A DNA stretch of 64,000 nucleotides from Rhinopithecus roxellana (Eukaryota; Chordata; Mammalia; Primates; Cercopithecidae): assembly GCF_007565055.1 (NCBI RefSeq), contig NC_044553.1, forward strand, positions 45,125,420 to 45,189,419. Reading direction: 5' to 3'. The notes beneath the pieces were generated by a model. That model had not been told where the DNA came from. It saw only the letters and a program-made list of their open reading frames with translations, and searched no databases. The position numbers were made by a program, and so were the translations under genes. Shown piece by piece: positions 12,646 to 25,042 of this stretch. Within the stretch, counting starts at the first letter, position 1; each line of letters begins with the position of its first letter.

Positions 12646-14734
12646 AAGGGGGTTTTAGGACTTGGTGCAAAGTCTTCTACGTGGTCATGTGATATATTGT
12701 CCAAACTGGAATTCTTCTGACAGTGAAAGTTGCCTTTAACAATTATGCTGGAATGGCAGACATGAACTGAAGCAGTCCTGAGCCAATGGGGACAAACGAT
12801 CATTCTATCTACAGGGTAAACATCTTGCCCATATAGCCCAGGGCACTGGTTTTGACTAAAGTCATTTCCAGTTGAGTCACTGTGGGAATGGAGGCGCTAA
12901 CTCTCCCAGGATTCCCAGGGATCCCTTTTCTGATGCAAGTTCCCTATCTACAGCCAAGTTCATACATAGAAAGGAGCAAGTTCTGGTCCCAGCAATGCCT
13001 CACCCCAACTTCTCATGCCACCATCCATTGTAGATGGGTAGGAGGTGGGACCACCCTTACCTTACAATCCCCCTGCTTGCTAAGTAACTCCACTGCTATT
13101 TTTTTGTGGTATCTCAAGTCAAATACAGAAATTCAAAGGTCTTAGATGGAATCTTTGTCCCTATAATCCTTCATGAGTCTACAATTTAAAAGGCTGTATT
13201 TTGTCCAAGAATGTGAACCTTTTTCAGTGCAATTTCTACAATATTTTTGTAGGAAGCAGTTGTAGAAATCACATTTGGCTAAGCAGTACTGAGGAGGAAT
13301 CCTCATATCCAGATCCAGCTTACACTTCCCTGGAAAGCTTATGGGAAGGGATTTTCCTCAATAGCATAGAGGTAGATTATTTCATTTTTGGCTGAAAAGA
13401 ATCTAGTAACGAGATCTTTCTCATTTTCAGGATAGAGTCTCCCTATGAAGCTTTCACCTTTTTTTCCTCCCAGTTTCTGTTCCAGGCCTAAAAACAGAGA
13501 AACTCAAAAAGAAAAGAAAATTGCATCCATAGGGACATAACTAATGCAGCCAAGTTTTGAAAGAGGACAATATGCCTTATCTGTCTGGGTATCTCCAACT
13601 ATCAGCATCATCAACACTCAACAAATGTTTGTTGAATGAAATATGAATAAATGAGTAAGTGAACAGATGAAAAGAAATTAGATTTTTTTGCTGGGTTTGG
13701 GAGAAGCAATAAGAGGAATAAATCCCTCAAAAAGTCTATTTTGGATGACGTTTCCAAAGCAAACAACAGAAGTAGGTGCTGTGATTTCTTGGGTTGGTTA
13801 CTGACCTTGGTGCCTCCACGTGTCTCTACAGACAGATGCACTGGCTGGGGTGAAGGCATGGTGGTGCTGGCAGGTGTGGGTTCAGGTTTCTTTGTATTAT
13901 AGCATACACAGTTGGCCATTGTGAGAGGCTCTTGTAGGGGAAAGCTATTGTCTTTACCTGCCCAGAATCCCTTCTGCCTTCTATTGCTGAGAGCTCATCA
14001 GTTTTTCCTTTGTGAATCCACCCTTCATCTGCTCACAATTCCTGTGATTCATGTGGGATTTAGCACACTTTCTGTCTAGTGGTCACATGACCTAGATATA
14101 TCCAATCAAAATTACAGTGCTTGTTTTAAAGATGGGGGCATAAACCAGTGTGGCTCAGGAAGGGGGCAGTCCTTGCACTTTTGCTGTAACTATGGGGAAA
14201 AAGGCATGACTGTCATTCTGCTGCAGTTGCTAAGCTGAGGAAGTGTCAGCCCACCTCTGCCAGTGGCTATAGTTGCCACTAAATGATAAAAGCCTGAGAT
14301 GAACTAATAAATTCTCTGTTTTAGGTGAGATAGGTGAGACTTGGTTGATTTTCTTTCTCATAGCTTAGAGAGTCATGACTATGGCTCTGTGCTCTGAGGG
14401 CCTGAACCCAGTCATGGGTTACTCTGGCCTTTGGTCAGGCAGTTTTGCCAACTCCCTATTGTCCACACTGGATGATGAATTAAGGGGCACCAAGTTTGGG
14501 GCCAAAGGGCTTCCATCAAGGCTGTCACTTTGTGTTTGGGTTCCCCGAAAGGTCCCACTGAGCCCTTCTTGGTGTTGAGCCCATTGTCCTGTGAGCAGTG
14601 TATCAGCATTCTAGAATGGGCATGCTGCCCCTGTGAGGGCTGAGTTCGAGGTTGGCCTCAGCTGCTCCGGGAGTCAGTGGCTGGACTTCATTGCTGTGGG
14701 GACCCTTGAGGTACTATCCCCATGCCTGGGCAGC
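12646..14734. other. Unique DNA, no gene seen
   Basis: Two kilobases without a supported gene. A short L2-like scrap (CAACAAATGTTTGTTGAATG) lies near 13618. A 102-codon minus frame ending at 13611 and a 67-codon plus frame from 14375 have no identifiable product. Confidence 0.5.
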
Positions 14735-14737
14735 TGG

Positions 14738-14996
14738 TCTAGGCCAATGCTGCTCAAACCGTCCAGCCACAACTATTAGTTGTCGATCCATGATGAGATA
14801 AGGAGCTTGCATTAGCATGTATATCAATGTACTGTTGACTTTATAAGGAAGTCTTGTTACAACAACAACAAGAACAACAAACCCTTAATGAAGGATTGTT
14901 TTACACGATGACACAAGCTCCTTGAGGGTCATTAAAGAAAAAACTCATGGCCTGGCAGTGGTCTGCAGACCACACTTACAGTGACACTGGCCTAGA
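14738..14996. mobile_element. hAT-type nonautonomous DNA transposon fossil
   Basis: The ends are rough inverted repeats: CAATGCTGCTCAAAC on the left, and on the right CAGTGACACTG preceded by AGTGGTCTGCAGACCACACT. This fits the CAGTG...TCTCAAA ends of hAT-Charlie elements. Inside is an AAC-rich simple stretch. The exact family is not resolved. Confidence 0.5.
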
Positions 14997-15107
14997 CCTC
15001 CGGGTTCCCACAGTGATGCAGGGGAGTTGTCCTTGACCACTGTCAAGTTCCTAAATGTCATCCTCTTGTGACAGAGCAGCCATCTCATCTTCTGAGAATG
15101 AGGGTTC

Positions 15108-15283
15108 TATTGCAGGGGTTTTCAACATTGACCGTACACTGGGATCACCTGGGGAGCTTTCAAAAGATGAATTCGGTCCACAGGCATTTTGATTTGATTG
15201 GTCTGAGGCATTTGGGACTTTTAGAAGTTCTTCAGGTGACTCTAATGTGCAGCCAAGGTTGGGAATCACTGCACTAGCTCTAG
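15108..15283. mobile_element. MER5-type hAT MITE
   Basis: Nearly palindromic. The left end has TTTTCAACATTGACCGTACACTGG then ATCACCTGGGGAGCTTTCAAA. The right end has CAGGTGACTCTAATGTGCAG then CCAAGGTTGGGAATCACTG. These are the known MER5 termini. MER5 copies were moved in trans by Charlie transposase and are long extinct. Confidence 0.85.
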
Positions 15284-15284
15284 T

Positions 15285-15480
15285 TTAGTGGTGCTTCAAT
15301 GTTGTTGTGTGTCAGGATCATTCAGAAAGTTGGTTTGAAATATATTTCTGGGCACCGCTGCCAGAGACTCTCATTTAGAAGGATCCTAGAATTTGCATTT
15401 CTCAACAGGTAGCTCAGGAAATTCTAATGTAGGTAGTTTATGAACCACAACTTTGAAGAACACTATTTTAGATGGTTGTC
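15285..15480 (-). mobile_element. MER20-type hAT MITE
   Basis: In plus order: GTGTCAGGATCATTCAGAAA, a CTGGGCACCGCTGCCAGAG block, then AGAATTTGCATTTCTCAACA and TTTGAAGAACACT. This is the antisense order of MER20. It abuts the MER5 copy, so two related MITEs sit side by side. Confidence 0.7.
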
Positions 15481-16682
15481 TGGATAAGTTACAAGGTAAA
15501 TCCAAACAAGAAAAGATTTGAAGAAAGTTTTCAGTGACTGAAATGTTGAAGCCTCAGCAAGGATCAAGTGAATCTGTTTTCTTTCCAGAGAATCTCAACT
15601 ATGTTGGGCTGTCACAACAGAGAAGTGAGAAATGAGGTGTGAATTGTGTCCAGTGGACTTCAGGAAGCAGTGGACAACCTTAATTATCTTGGAGTTTCCT
15701 GATCCAATATTATTAGTAGTCTGTCCTATTTTCTATTTCACACTGACATCTCTGTCTCTGAGCTCTCAGGCTAAGTTCCTCCGCATTGGCCTGAAAGGAA
15801 GTGCTAAAGCCAATGAGCCAAAGCCAGCCTAGACCAGGCTTAGGTGTGGCCAGGAGCAGTGAGTAAATCCCAATGACATTATGGTGGAGCAGACTTCCCC
15901 ACATCAGCCTCTGTATGCATTGGAGCCATGTCACTATTTGAGTAGCATCATACCTCCAGAGGTTCATATTGTGATCCAGGCTTTGCCCATTTGGTCCAGG
16001 AGGTTGAAAGAGAGAATGTAATTAATCTCAGCAGTAAACACATTGAAGTCAAAGTGGTCTTGAAATAGAGGCACACACTTTTCTCTACTTCCTTTTTATT
16101 GATAAGGAGCACTTAACTCCCAGAAGGGGACAAACTCCTGGTAATCCATTCTTGTTAGGTGAGTACCTATGTGGGTTAGCAATGACTCTGAATTCATGCC
16201 CAGAATGAGGATGTTGTTCATGTTTAGAGGGACAGGGGCCCTGAGGACCAGTTCCGTGGGGAGATCCCACTACTGAATGGTGGGCTGCTCCTCCTGATTT
16301 AAAACACCTTATGCCCGACTATTTGTTAAGGATTCTTGGAACAATATCAGAGTGGTGGATATTAGCAAAAGGTATGTTCAATGATTTCTGAAAGGAGTTT
16401 TTAATGATCTTGAGGTCCTAAATCAACTAAGACTTAGTTTAGTTCACTTTAACTCAATATTTAATTTCTCTCTATGGGAAGTCCCTTTTTCTCCTGAAAG
16501 TTGTGTATAATTAGGAAGTTCTAAGAATCCTGACTTCCCACAGATAGGCTCTGGTTTACTCCTGACAAACCCAGTTTATGTCTATTGTCCCTACATATTA
16601 TTACAAATGTCCCCTTTTAATTTAAAGAGTCTTGAGTTTGAATAGCAAACTGTATGGCTACTCCATATCTGTGGAGATTTTT
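15481..16682. other. Unique DNA, no gene seen
   Basis: No family recognised. Several short frames on both strands lack support. Ordinary composition. Confidence 0.5.
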
Positions 16683-16697
16683 AAAAATTAGCAAATC

Positions 16698-17356
<659 letters not shown>

Positions 17357-18054
17357 GGTTGTCTTTAGTGAAGTTAAAAAACCAGGTGAGGAAATGAATG
17401 TGGGAAATAATTTGTTAAAAAATAACTATTGCAAAATTTACAGTTTTCTAATATAAATTCAATATGAATCCAATAAAAATTTTAAGAATCCTTCAGGCAG
17501 TTTTACAAACTTTTGATGAAAATCGTTGATTCTTCTCTGCCTCAATGCCCTTTCACTCGAGGAATCTATACTTGCTAAAGGCCATCAGATAAAATTGTAA
17601 GCTGGATATTTTTTGTAAGCTGGAATGTTTTTGAATCTTACAACGAGCACCTACTACGCCAGCTAGGACAAAAGAAAAGAAAGTCAAATCCCTTGTTCCA
17701 GCAAGGATCCTCAGGAAATGGGGAGATAGAAGTAAAATGTTCTGCCATAAAACTATTGTCCCTCAAGCAGTGCCTGATCCAAAAAAGTTGCGTATGTCAG
17801 CATTGAGCAGGACCTGCAGAGTTGCTGAAACCTGCCACCTAGCCTCATCTTCCTTGTTGGGTCATCAGTGGGCTTAGTTTCTAGCTTATTTCTAGGTCAA
17901 ACCCAGGCAGTGTGGGGAATGATGACTGTGACAGCAGCTTATATATCAGTAGGGAAACTTGTGTTCTTTGGTGTGCTGGGTGCTTCTAAGAGGTATGGAA
18001 ATGCAGCTGGGTGCATCACATCATCAAAATTCTCCTCATGAACAAACTTAACTA
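17357..18054. other. Unique DNA, no gene seen
   Basis: AT-rich start, then ordinary unique sequence. No family or gene recognised. Confidence 0.5.
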
Positions 18055-18295
18055 CCACTTAATTGAATGTCCATCATATGCCAAAAACTGTTTCACATAC
18101 TACATATGGCAACTTATCCATGCTTTACCTTATGAAGAGGTACCATTGTTATCTCCATGTGGCAGATAAAAAAGCCAAGTACCAAGGCACAGAGAGGGTA
18201 CAGGACTTGCCCAAATTCACACAAGTAGTAAGAGGTGAGGCCAGGGTTTAAAATGAGCGAATGCGAGAGCCTGTGCCCCGACCTGTTTCTATACC
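18055..18295 (-). repeat. MIR SINE fossil
   Basis: Long antisense MIR: TGTCCATCATATGCCAAAAAC, then ACCATTGTTATCTCCATGTGG, GGCACAGAGAGGGTACAGG, then ACTTGCCCAAATTCACACAA. One of the better preserved MIRs here. Confidence 0.85.
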
Positions 18296-18299
18296 ACCA

Positions 18300-18933
18300 C
18301 TCTCGTGTATGACAACCTGGATAGCAAATCGACATTTCTCCTCACACCATTTCCCTCTCTGCCTACTTCTCTCCTTCCCTTGACAGCCAATTCCTCATGT
18401 TTCTGAAACAACCTGAGTATACTTGCTGTCTCCAATTTCCCTCCTCCTGTCTCTCTTGAATTCCCTCTAGTCAAGCATTCACACCACCACTCTATTAAAA
18501 TTGTGTTACCAAAATAATCAATGGCCTCCATGTTGATAGAGGCAATGGGGAATTCTCATTTCTTATCTTCCTTGATGAGTCATTAGCTAACAAGTTGATC
18601 GCTCCTATCTCACTGTAAAACTCTCTTCATTGGCTGCCAGTTCACCGCATTCCCTCACCTCCTGGCCATTCTGCTTCAGTCTCTGAGCCAGCACCTTCTC
18701 ATCTCCCTGACATCCCAATATTGGGTGTTTTAAAGCTCAATTTCTGGAATTCCTCTCTTGTGTAGCCACACTCTCATGGATTTCATTCAGTTTCATAGTT
18801 TTCAATATCTGTATGTTTTAGCATTTATATCTCCAACCTGTTTTTTTTCTTTAGCTCTAAATACTAATAATATCAAATGGCATCCAAGTTTCACATGTCT
18901 GAAACTGAGTTCCTGTTTGCAACTCAACACCCT

Positions 18934-18978
<45 letters not shown>

Positions 18979-19204
18979 TAATTTGACTCCAGTTTTGCCC
19001 ATTTCACCTTCACCACACTCACTGCTGCTCCTTCATTCAAGTTCTCATCACCTCTTGTCTGGATTATTATAATAGCTTCTTAATTTGTCTTCCTGCTTCT
19101 AACCTTGTTCCCTTTCAGTCTGTTCTCAATGTAGCAATCAGAAAGGTCCTGTTTAAATGTGAGTCAGATCATGTTACTGCTCTGCTCAAAATAATGCAAT
19201 CATT
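18300..19204 (+). mobile_element. L2 LINE, first of three segments
   Basis: Sense L2. Recognisable blocks are ACATGTCTGAAACTGAGTTCC, CTCTTGTCTGGATTATTATAA, CAGTCTGTTCTCAATGTAGC and GATCATGTTACTGCTCTGCTC. The element then stops at an MLT1 LTR and resumes at 19817. The upstream limit is uncertain because the 5' part of L2 is hard to recognise. Confidence 0.75.
18936..18977. repeat. A42 homopolymer
   Basis: 42 uninterrupted A bases inside the L2. L2 sequence lies on both sides and no SINE or LINE body adjoins it, so it is not a normal retrotransposon tail. It may be slippage from a short A-run, or a collapsed insertion. Frames reading poly-lysine or poly-phenylalanine here are artefacts. Confidence 0.9.
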
Positions 19205-19816
19205 TTCCATTGCACAGAGAGTGGGAGATTGAGTTTTCCAAAGACAATTGCAATGATATTTCCTAACCCACGTGCTCTTCTTATAATATGACTTTAGATA
19301 AATGGGGTTTGTATTCTTGCTCTTTAACCTGGACAGCCTTACAGCTATGGCAAAAGTGATAAAAGTAACTTTCAAGGCTAGATCATGCAAGACAAGGCAA
19401 TATAGCTTCTACCTGGTTCTCTGAAGACATTTGCCTTTGGCTCCCTAAGCCTTCATCCAAGAAGTCGAAGTACCATGCTATGAGGAAGCTCAGGTCATAG
19501 AAAGAGGCGATGTGTAGATGCTGGAGCTGAGAACTATAGCTAAGGTCCCATACAACAGCCAGAGTAAACTACAGCCATGTGAGAGAAGGTGCCTCTAAAA
19601 ATTTTAATCCCTAACCATCAGCCGTCAGCCTTTGAATCTTCTCGGTTGAGGACCCAAACGTTGTGGAAACATCATGGAACAGAGACAAGCCATCCTTACT
19701 ATGACTTGTTTGAATTCCTGACCCACAGAATCCATAAGCACAGTAAAATGGTTGTCATAAACAATAAATTTTGGGGTGTTTTTTTTACTGCAGTAAAGGT
19801 AACTGAAACATTGGGT
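19205..19816 (+). mobile_element. MLT1-type MaLR LTR, inserted in L2
   Basis: Ends in the MaLR signature: CTGACCCACAGAATCC, an ACAATAAATTTTGGGGTG block (polyadenylation region) and TAACTGAAACA. Contains CAGCCATGTGAG and CATCAGCCGTCAGCC blocks. L2 sequence is split at this point. Solo LTR; no internal sequence seen. Confidence 0.75.
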
Positions 19817-20049
19817 TAAAACCCAAAGTCCTTACAGTAGTTACAAGGCCTCCATGATCAGGCTTTGTTGTGACTCTGATTTCATCTCCTACCAATCTCC
19901 ATCTCCATTCCAGGCATCCTGGCCTACTTGCTAGTTCTTAAATACACCATGCAAACACTGACTTCACAGTATTTACGTTTGTAATTCTCACCTCTTAGAG
20001 GTTTCTGCCCCAGTTATCTTCAAACACTATCTCTCATCTCCTTCCCTGG
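19817..20049 (+). mobile_element. L2 LINE, second segment
   Basis: Continues the L2 consensus directly: AAAACCCAAAGTCCTTACAG, ACAAGGCCTCCATGATCAGG, ATTTCATCTCCTACCAATCT. It is bounded on each side by an MLT1 LTR. Confidence 0.8.
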
Positions 20050-20562
20050 TGTGATTGCCAGTCTCCAAGATGGCTCCAATGATAGCTGCCTCCTGGCATC
20101 ATGCTAGGGCATAGTACCCTCCTACACTGAACAGGATTGATTTGTGTAGCCAGTGAGAGGTGGCAGATATAACAGAATGTGACTTCCAATGCTAGGTCAC
20201 AAAATATGCTGTTGCTTCCTCTTTACTCTCTTGGTCACTTACTGTTGAGGAAGCCAGCTGTCATGTTGTGAGGAGATACAAGCAGTTCCATGGAGAGGCC
20301 CATGTGATAAGAAACTGAGGTCTCCTCCCAATAACCATGAGAGTAAGATGTCTTAGAAGTTGAGTCTCTATCCACAGTCAGGCCTTCAGATGACTGTAGC
20401 CCCAGCTGACATCTTGACTGCAGCCTCAGGAAGGACTCAACCCAGAACCATCCATCTAAGCTGCTCCTTAATTCATGATCCACAGAAATTGTAAAATCAC
20501 AATGTTTTAAACCACTAAACTGTGGGATAATTCATTACTCAGAAAAAGATAATACACTTAAC
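20050..20562 (+). mobile_element. MLT1-type MaLR LTR, second insertion in the L2
   Basis: Starts in TGTGATTGCCAGTCTCC. The middle has GGCCTTCAGATGACTGTAGC and CCCAGCTGACATCTTGACTG, and the end has AATGTTTTAAACCACTAAAC and AAGATAATACAC. Good match to a solo MLT1 C/D-like LTR. The 82-codon minus frame over it has no meaning. Confidence 0.85.
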
Positions 20563-20806
20563 TACTTATTTAACAGTATAACCTCTTTCTTCCCAACAAT
20601 CTCTATCCCCCTTTCCTGATTTACTTTTCTCCACTGCACTTGTTACCATCTAATATGCTACTAAATATTTAACTTATTTATCTTAACTACTGACCCTGCC
20701 CCCTACAGTAATACAAGTTCTAGGAGGACAGACATTTTTGCCTGTGTAAATCCCCACTACCAGGCATATAGCCAGCACTCAATAAATATCTGTTAAATGG
20801 CTAAAT
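20563..20806 (+). mobile_element. L2 LINE, third segment and 3' end
   Basis: Resumes at TTTCTTCCCAACAATCTC, then TTGTTACCATCTAATATGC, and ends with the L2 terminus AGCACTCAATAAATATCTG. Together with the two upstream segments it makes one L2 of about 1.4 kb. Confidence 0.85.
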
Positions 20807-21478
20807 CTCACATGCCACTCTGTGATTGATTGTTAATGGCTACTGGAAACACTGCGTTAATAAGAATTGCCTGAGCATAGTGAGAAGAGTTCTGCAATCA
20901 ATTAGTGATGACTGCTGTGGGTATGGAAAAAGCAGTGGCATTATGCTTGCTACATATTTGCCTTCCTTGCTGTATCTCTGCATCCTTTCTTCAGGAAACA
21001 GTTTACACCCAGTTACCCTGTAACAGTGGTAACAGAGTCTATGTTTTGTAAAGGGCTCCAGATAAAGCAACTAGCCTTACAGTTTAACATTTGAACATTT
21101 CAGGATGTATTTATCTCCTGCTGTTAATTCAAATGCCAAGATTCAATTTGTCTGTTAGCTCTTAATTATCTTCTGAGGAGGCAAAGTATAACTCGTTACC
21201 ATTATCTTTGAAATGGCTCCTCATAAAAAACAGAAAAACATTAAGACATGAAAGCTACAAGGCTTACAGTGCGGGAATTTTAACCTTGAAAACTGTCCAA
21301 CAGTAAAATTACAAGTTTTTGTAGGAGTTTGAGAAGTAATTTGCCAAGTGGGCAAAATAGTTATGCAGCCCATGAGAACAGCACCAGCCCGGCTATGAAT
21401 CTCAAGATGGAATGTAACATTTGCGAACATCAAAATCTGCAGTGTTCTTGTGAACCTAGCGGTCCAGTTTGAAAACAT
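20807..21478. other. Unique, AT-rich DNA; possible conserved noncoding
   Basis: No repeat recognised. Contains AT-rich core motifs such as CTTAATTATC and GTTAATTCAAATG. No gene seen. Nothing beyond composition suggests function. Confidence 0.45.
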
Positions 21479-21479
21479 T

Positions 21480-21600
21480 ACCCTCATTTATTCTTTCAAA
21501 AATATTTTCTCATCACCTACTATGTTATTGACATTGCCATTGATACTAGTAATTAACAGAATCCTTGCCTCATCTTACAGTCATTCTTCAAATAGCATAA
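21480..21600 (-). repeat. L2 fossil (antisense)
   Basis: CATTTATTCTTTCAAAAATATT then TCACCTACTATG and AATCCTTGCCTCATCTTAC follow the order of antisense L2. Short and diverged. Confidence 0.5.
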
Positions 21601-22310
21601 CTTTCTGGCTAGTCCTACTTACACCACTTAGAGAGTCAGAATCCAAGCACCTATGAGATTTCTGTGTTCAGCGTCAACTTTGTTCCTCATCACAAGGAAT
21701 AGAATATATTAGAGTAGGAGAACACATGCAGTTTTATTTAACCTGCTAGTTTTTTTTTTTTTTATTGGTTGTCCTTAAATCCAGAGCCTTTTTTCTTTGA
21801 CGAAACAAGAGACAGAATTTCAGGTCCATCCTCCAAGTCCAGGTACTGCTTTCACAGGATTCTGGGGGTTTTTTGGTGGTTGTTGTAAGGAGCCTTGCTT
21901 AGAGTGAGCCCCTTGTGGTTGGTGTGTGTGGAGATGCACTGTCTACACACTTACAAGAGCTGATGGATGTTGCTCCTGCACCTTCCAAGATTCTGGATAT
22001 CTTTAAGGTAACAATTGTCCATATTCTTCCTTGAGAGCCTGGAGAAACATGGTGTGGGAAATGCAGGACTATTGGTGTGGGGGAACTGTTCAAGACCCTT
22101 GCTCAGTCTGGATGCATCATGAGCATGAGAGGCAGGTCTGGTGGGTTCAGTTTTTAATTTACTGGCCATAAGATACTGGAACATCCATTAGGCAGTGGGA
22201 AATACAGTTGATCAGTCATTTAGCGGCCCATCATTTATAACGGTGACAAGTTGACATACAGAGACTACAGATTTAAAAAGCAGGGTTGAGGGTGGAGTTC
22301 TGGGGCATAT
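21601..22310. other. Unique DNA, no gene seen
   Basis: Contains a T-run near 21751 and no recognised family. Overlapping minus frames (64 and 77 codons) are unsupported. Confidence 0.5.
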
Positions 22311-22505
22311 CAACATTTTGCATACATTATCTCATTTGATTCTCGCCACAACCATTGCAGTAGGCACAACGGAGATTACTGGAGTCTCATTTTACAGATG
22401 AGGGATGAGGAGCTCTGAGAAAGTGGGGTTTTCCTGAGGGCTCACAGAACAAAGTCAAGAATAGGCCTCTTGGTGTCTCTTTCTGCAACACTACTACTCT
22501 GTGAC
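22311..22505 (-). repeat. MIR SINE fossil
   Basis: Antisense MIR: GCATACATTATCTCATTTGA, then CTCATTTTACAGATGAGGG, GAGCTCTGAGAAAGTGG and a remnant of the GGTCACACAG region. Confidence 0.85.
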
Positions 22506-23384
22506 ATGGTCTTCTAGAGAGAAATAAAGTACCGGTATTATTGGGCTTCTGTTCTTTCTGCATTTTTGATGATCACTCTGGCAACTCCTTCCTAACATAT
22601 GAGAGTGGAAGAAAAGTTGGTAGCAGCTTGGGTTTCTTTAGCATGCTGTGGATGGAGCACAAGAACACAAGTCTGAGCATCTTTGATGACTCCCATCATC
22701 ACCCTGCCTGTAGCTGACTGCCCTCCATCTCCAGATGAACTTCTCTTTGTTCCCACTAAAACCAGAGCCAAAGAAATGTAGCTACAACTCTGATAATCTG
22801 TGTGTTTTTGTAACACAGTGGTCCAGATAAAGATGGACAGATTTAAGCAAAACCAATTTTTTTAGTAAAACAAGCTCAAAGTAATTTCTCCTTTGCAAAT
22901 GCCAAGCTTCACCTTTATGTGCCTTGAAATTCTTTGGCAACACACTTAATCTTGGGGAATCTGAGTTCATTAGAGGAATGTAGGGAGGAAGCAGGCTACA
23001 TGCCCTCCCAGCTTAGATTCAGATTTAGCCAGAAGAATGTCTGCACTTCTTTGTTCAAGGTGTTACAACTATGAGACTCAGTGTTACTTTGAGTCTCTCC
23101 CTGGTCTATGTGGGGTGAGGAGTTAGGTGCTTTCTTGGGTGTGTTTTAGGAAAATGACCAAGCAGGTCCTAAATTATAGTGCTTTTTGAGAGGTATGAAC
23201 TTACTACATACTACTTACATCTGCTAACAAACTCCAGGAACTTCAAGGGAACAAGATTAGTTCAAAACACTCCTTGGAATATCCAGTGGAAAGCACTGCG
23301 GCTGGTTTTCATTTGTCGAGCATTACCCAAGGGACTGTGCCCTAAAAAGAAGTATACCCTATGAACAGAATAGTAGAAACTATC
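22506..23384. other. Unique DNA, no gene seen
   Basis: Ordinary non-repetitive sequence. No supported frame. Confidence 0.5.
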
Positions 23385-23492
23385 CCTATCATGTTATCAA
23401 GCAATTTATCTTGGCACCGTGCTTGGAATGCCATTTAACGTTTGCAGAGTAGGAGGTATCATTTTCTCCATTTTACAGATGAGAAAATAGGA
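23385..23492 (-). repeat. MIR SINE fossil, cut by an AluY
   Basis: Antisense MIR: GCTTGGAATGCC, TTAACGTTTGCAG, GTAGGAGGTATCATTTTCTCC, then TTTTACAGATGAGAAAATAG. It stops at the AluY, and the rest of the MIR is not clear beyond it. Confidence 0.75.
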
Positions 23493-24058
<566 letters not shown>

Positions 24059-24244
24059 AAGGGTGCCAGAGTTAGCAAATAAAAATGTAGGATGCCTGAT
24101 TATATTTGAATTTCAGAGAAACAGCAGATTATTTCTTAGTATAAGTATATCCCAAAGAGTGCGTGGAACATAATTATACCAAAAATTGCTGTTGTTTGTC
24201 TGAAATTGAAACTTACCTGGTCATCCTGTATTTTGTCTGGAACC
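24059..24244. mobile_element. Palindromic MITE (MER53-like)
   Basis: Imperfect inverted repeat with two arms of about 85 bp. The left arm begins GGGTGCCAGAGTTAGC and the right arm ends TGTATTTTGTCTGGAACC. Inner arm blocks TTGAATTTCAGAGAAACAGC and GTTTGTCTGAAATTGAAAC are inverse copies, as are AGTATAAGTATATCCC and AACATAATTATACC. I recall this pattern as MER53; the family name is from memory. Confidence 0.7.
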
Positions 24245-25042
24245 ATGAGAGTGGAGTGGCGGTCTCCTGTGGGGGCCTCCATTCCTGCCTTCTACCAGCT
24301 CAGGGCTGGGCTCTGCCCTCCCTCCCAGCTTGGCTCTTCACTCAGTCCTCCCCATTCCAAAATTTCTCGAATCTCCAGACTCCCTTTTCATTGACGCCAC
24401 TTCCCAAGCCCAGTGGAAGAGTTACCCAGAGTCCTCATAGCTTTCGGCTTCCTTTTGTTGGCCTTCAAAATAAGCATACGTGCTTGCTTCTCTTTATGGG
24501 TTTTTCAAGAACATGAACAGGGGCAGTAACAGGAGTAATAAGCAAGGAAAAATCACAGAGCTTCCAAAATGATTACAAAGTTCTCTTGGTATTTATTTCC
24601 TGCTTTCTTGGCACCCCTACCTCCGCCCCTGCACCTCCCCCCACCTCCATCCCAAGTATTTAACTGGTTCTAGAAGTCCCCGTAGGGTGGTGCCAGAAGT
24701 TCCTCAGTTTCACAGGCTGCAGGCTACCTCCTTTCCTTCCAAGAGTGAGGCTCATTCATCAGTCATCTCCCTCCTCCTCCCCTTTAACTGAAAAGCCAAA
24801 TTCTGCCTTTGCCCCACACCACTGCCCTGCATAAAGCTGTTGCCAGAGGAGAGATGCCCCTTCTGCAGTAACCCACCTTCGAGTTTGAGTATCATTCATC
24901 TCAGAAAACAGAGCAAACGCTCTTCTCTCACCACCATTTTGGGTCCTTCTTTTCAAGCCCCAAGTCCAGGGTAACTACAAACATGTTTCTTCCTCTGACC
25001 CTCTCTCAATTCTCCATGTACCATCTATGAGTCTGACCCTCC
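24245..25042. other. Unique DNA, no gene seen
   Basis: Relatively GC- and pyrimidine-rich with C-rich tracts (around 24621-24650). Several open frames on plus (up to 117 codons from 24163) partly read through the MITE. No domain recognised. Confidence 0.5.

Noticed and set aside
18758..19072. 104-codon frame with a lysine run, and its antisense phenylalanine run
   Set aside because: Caused by the A42 homopolymer in an L2.
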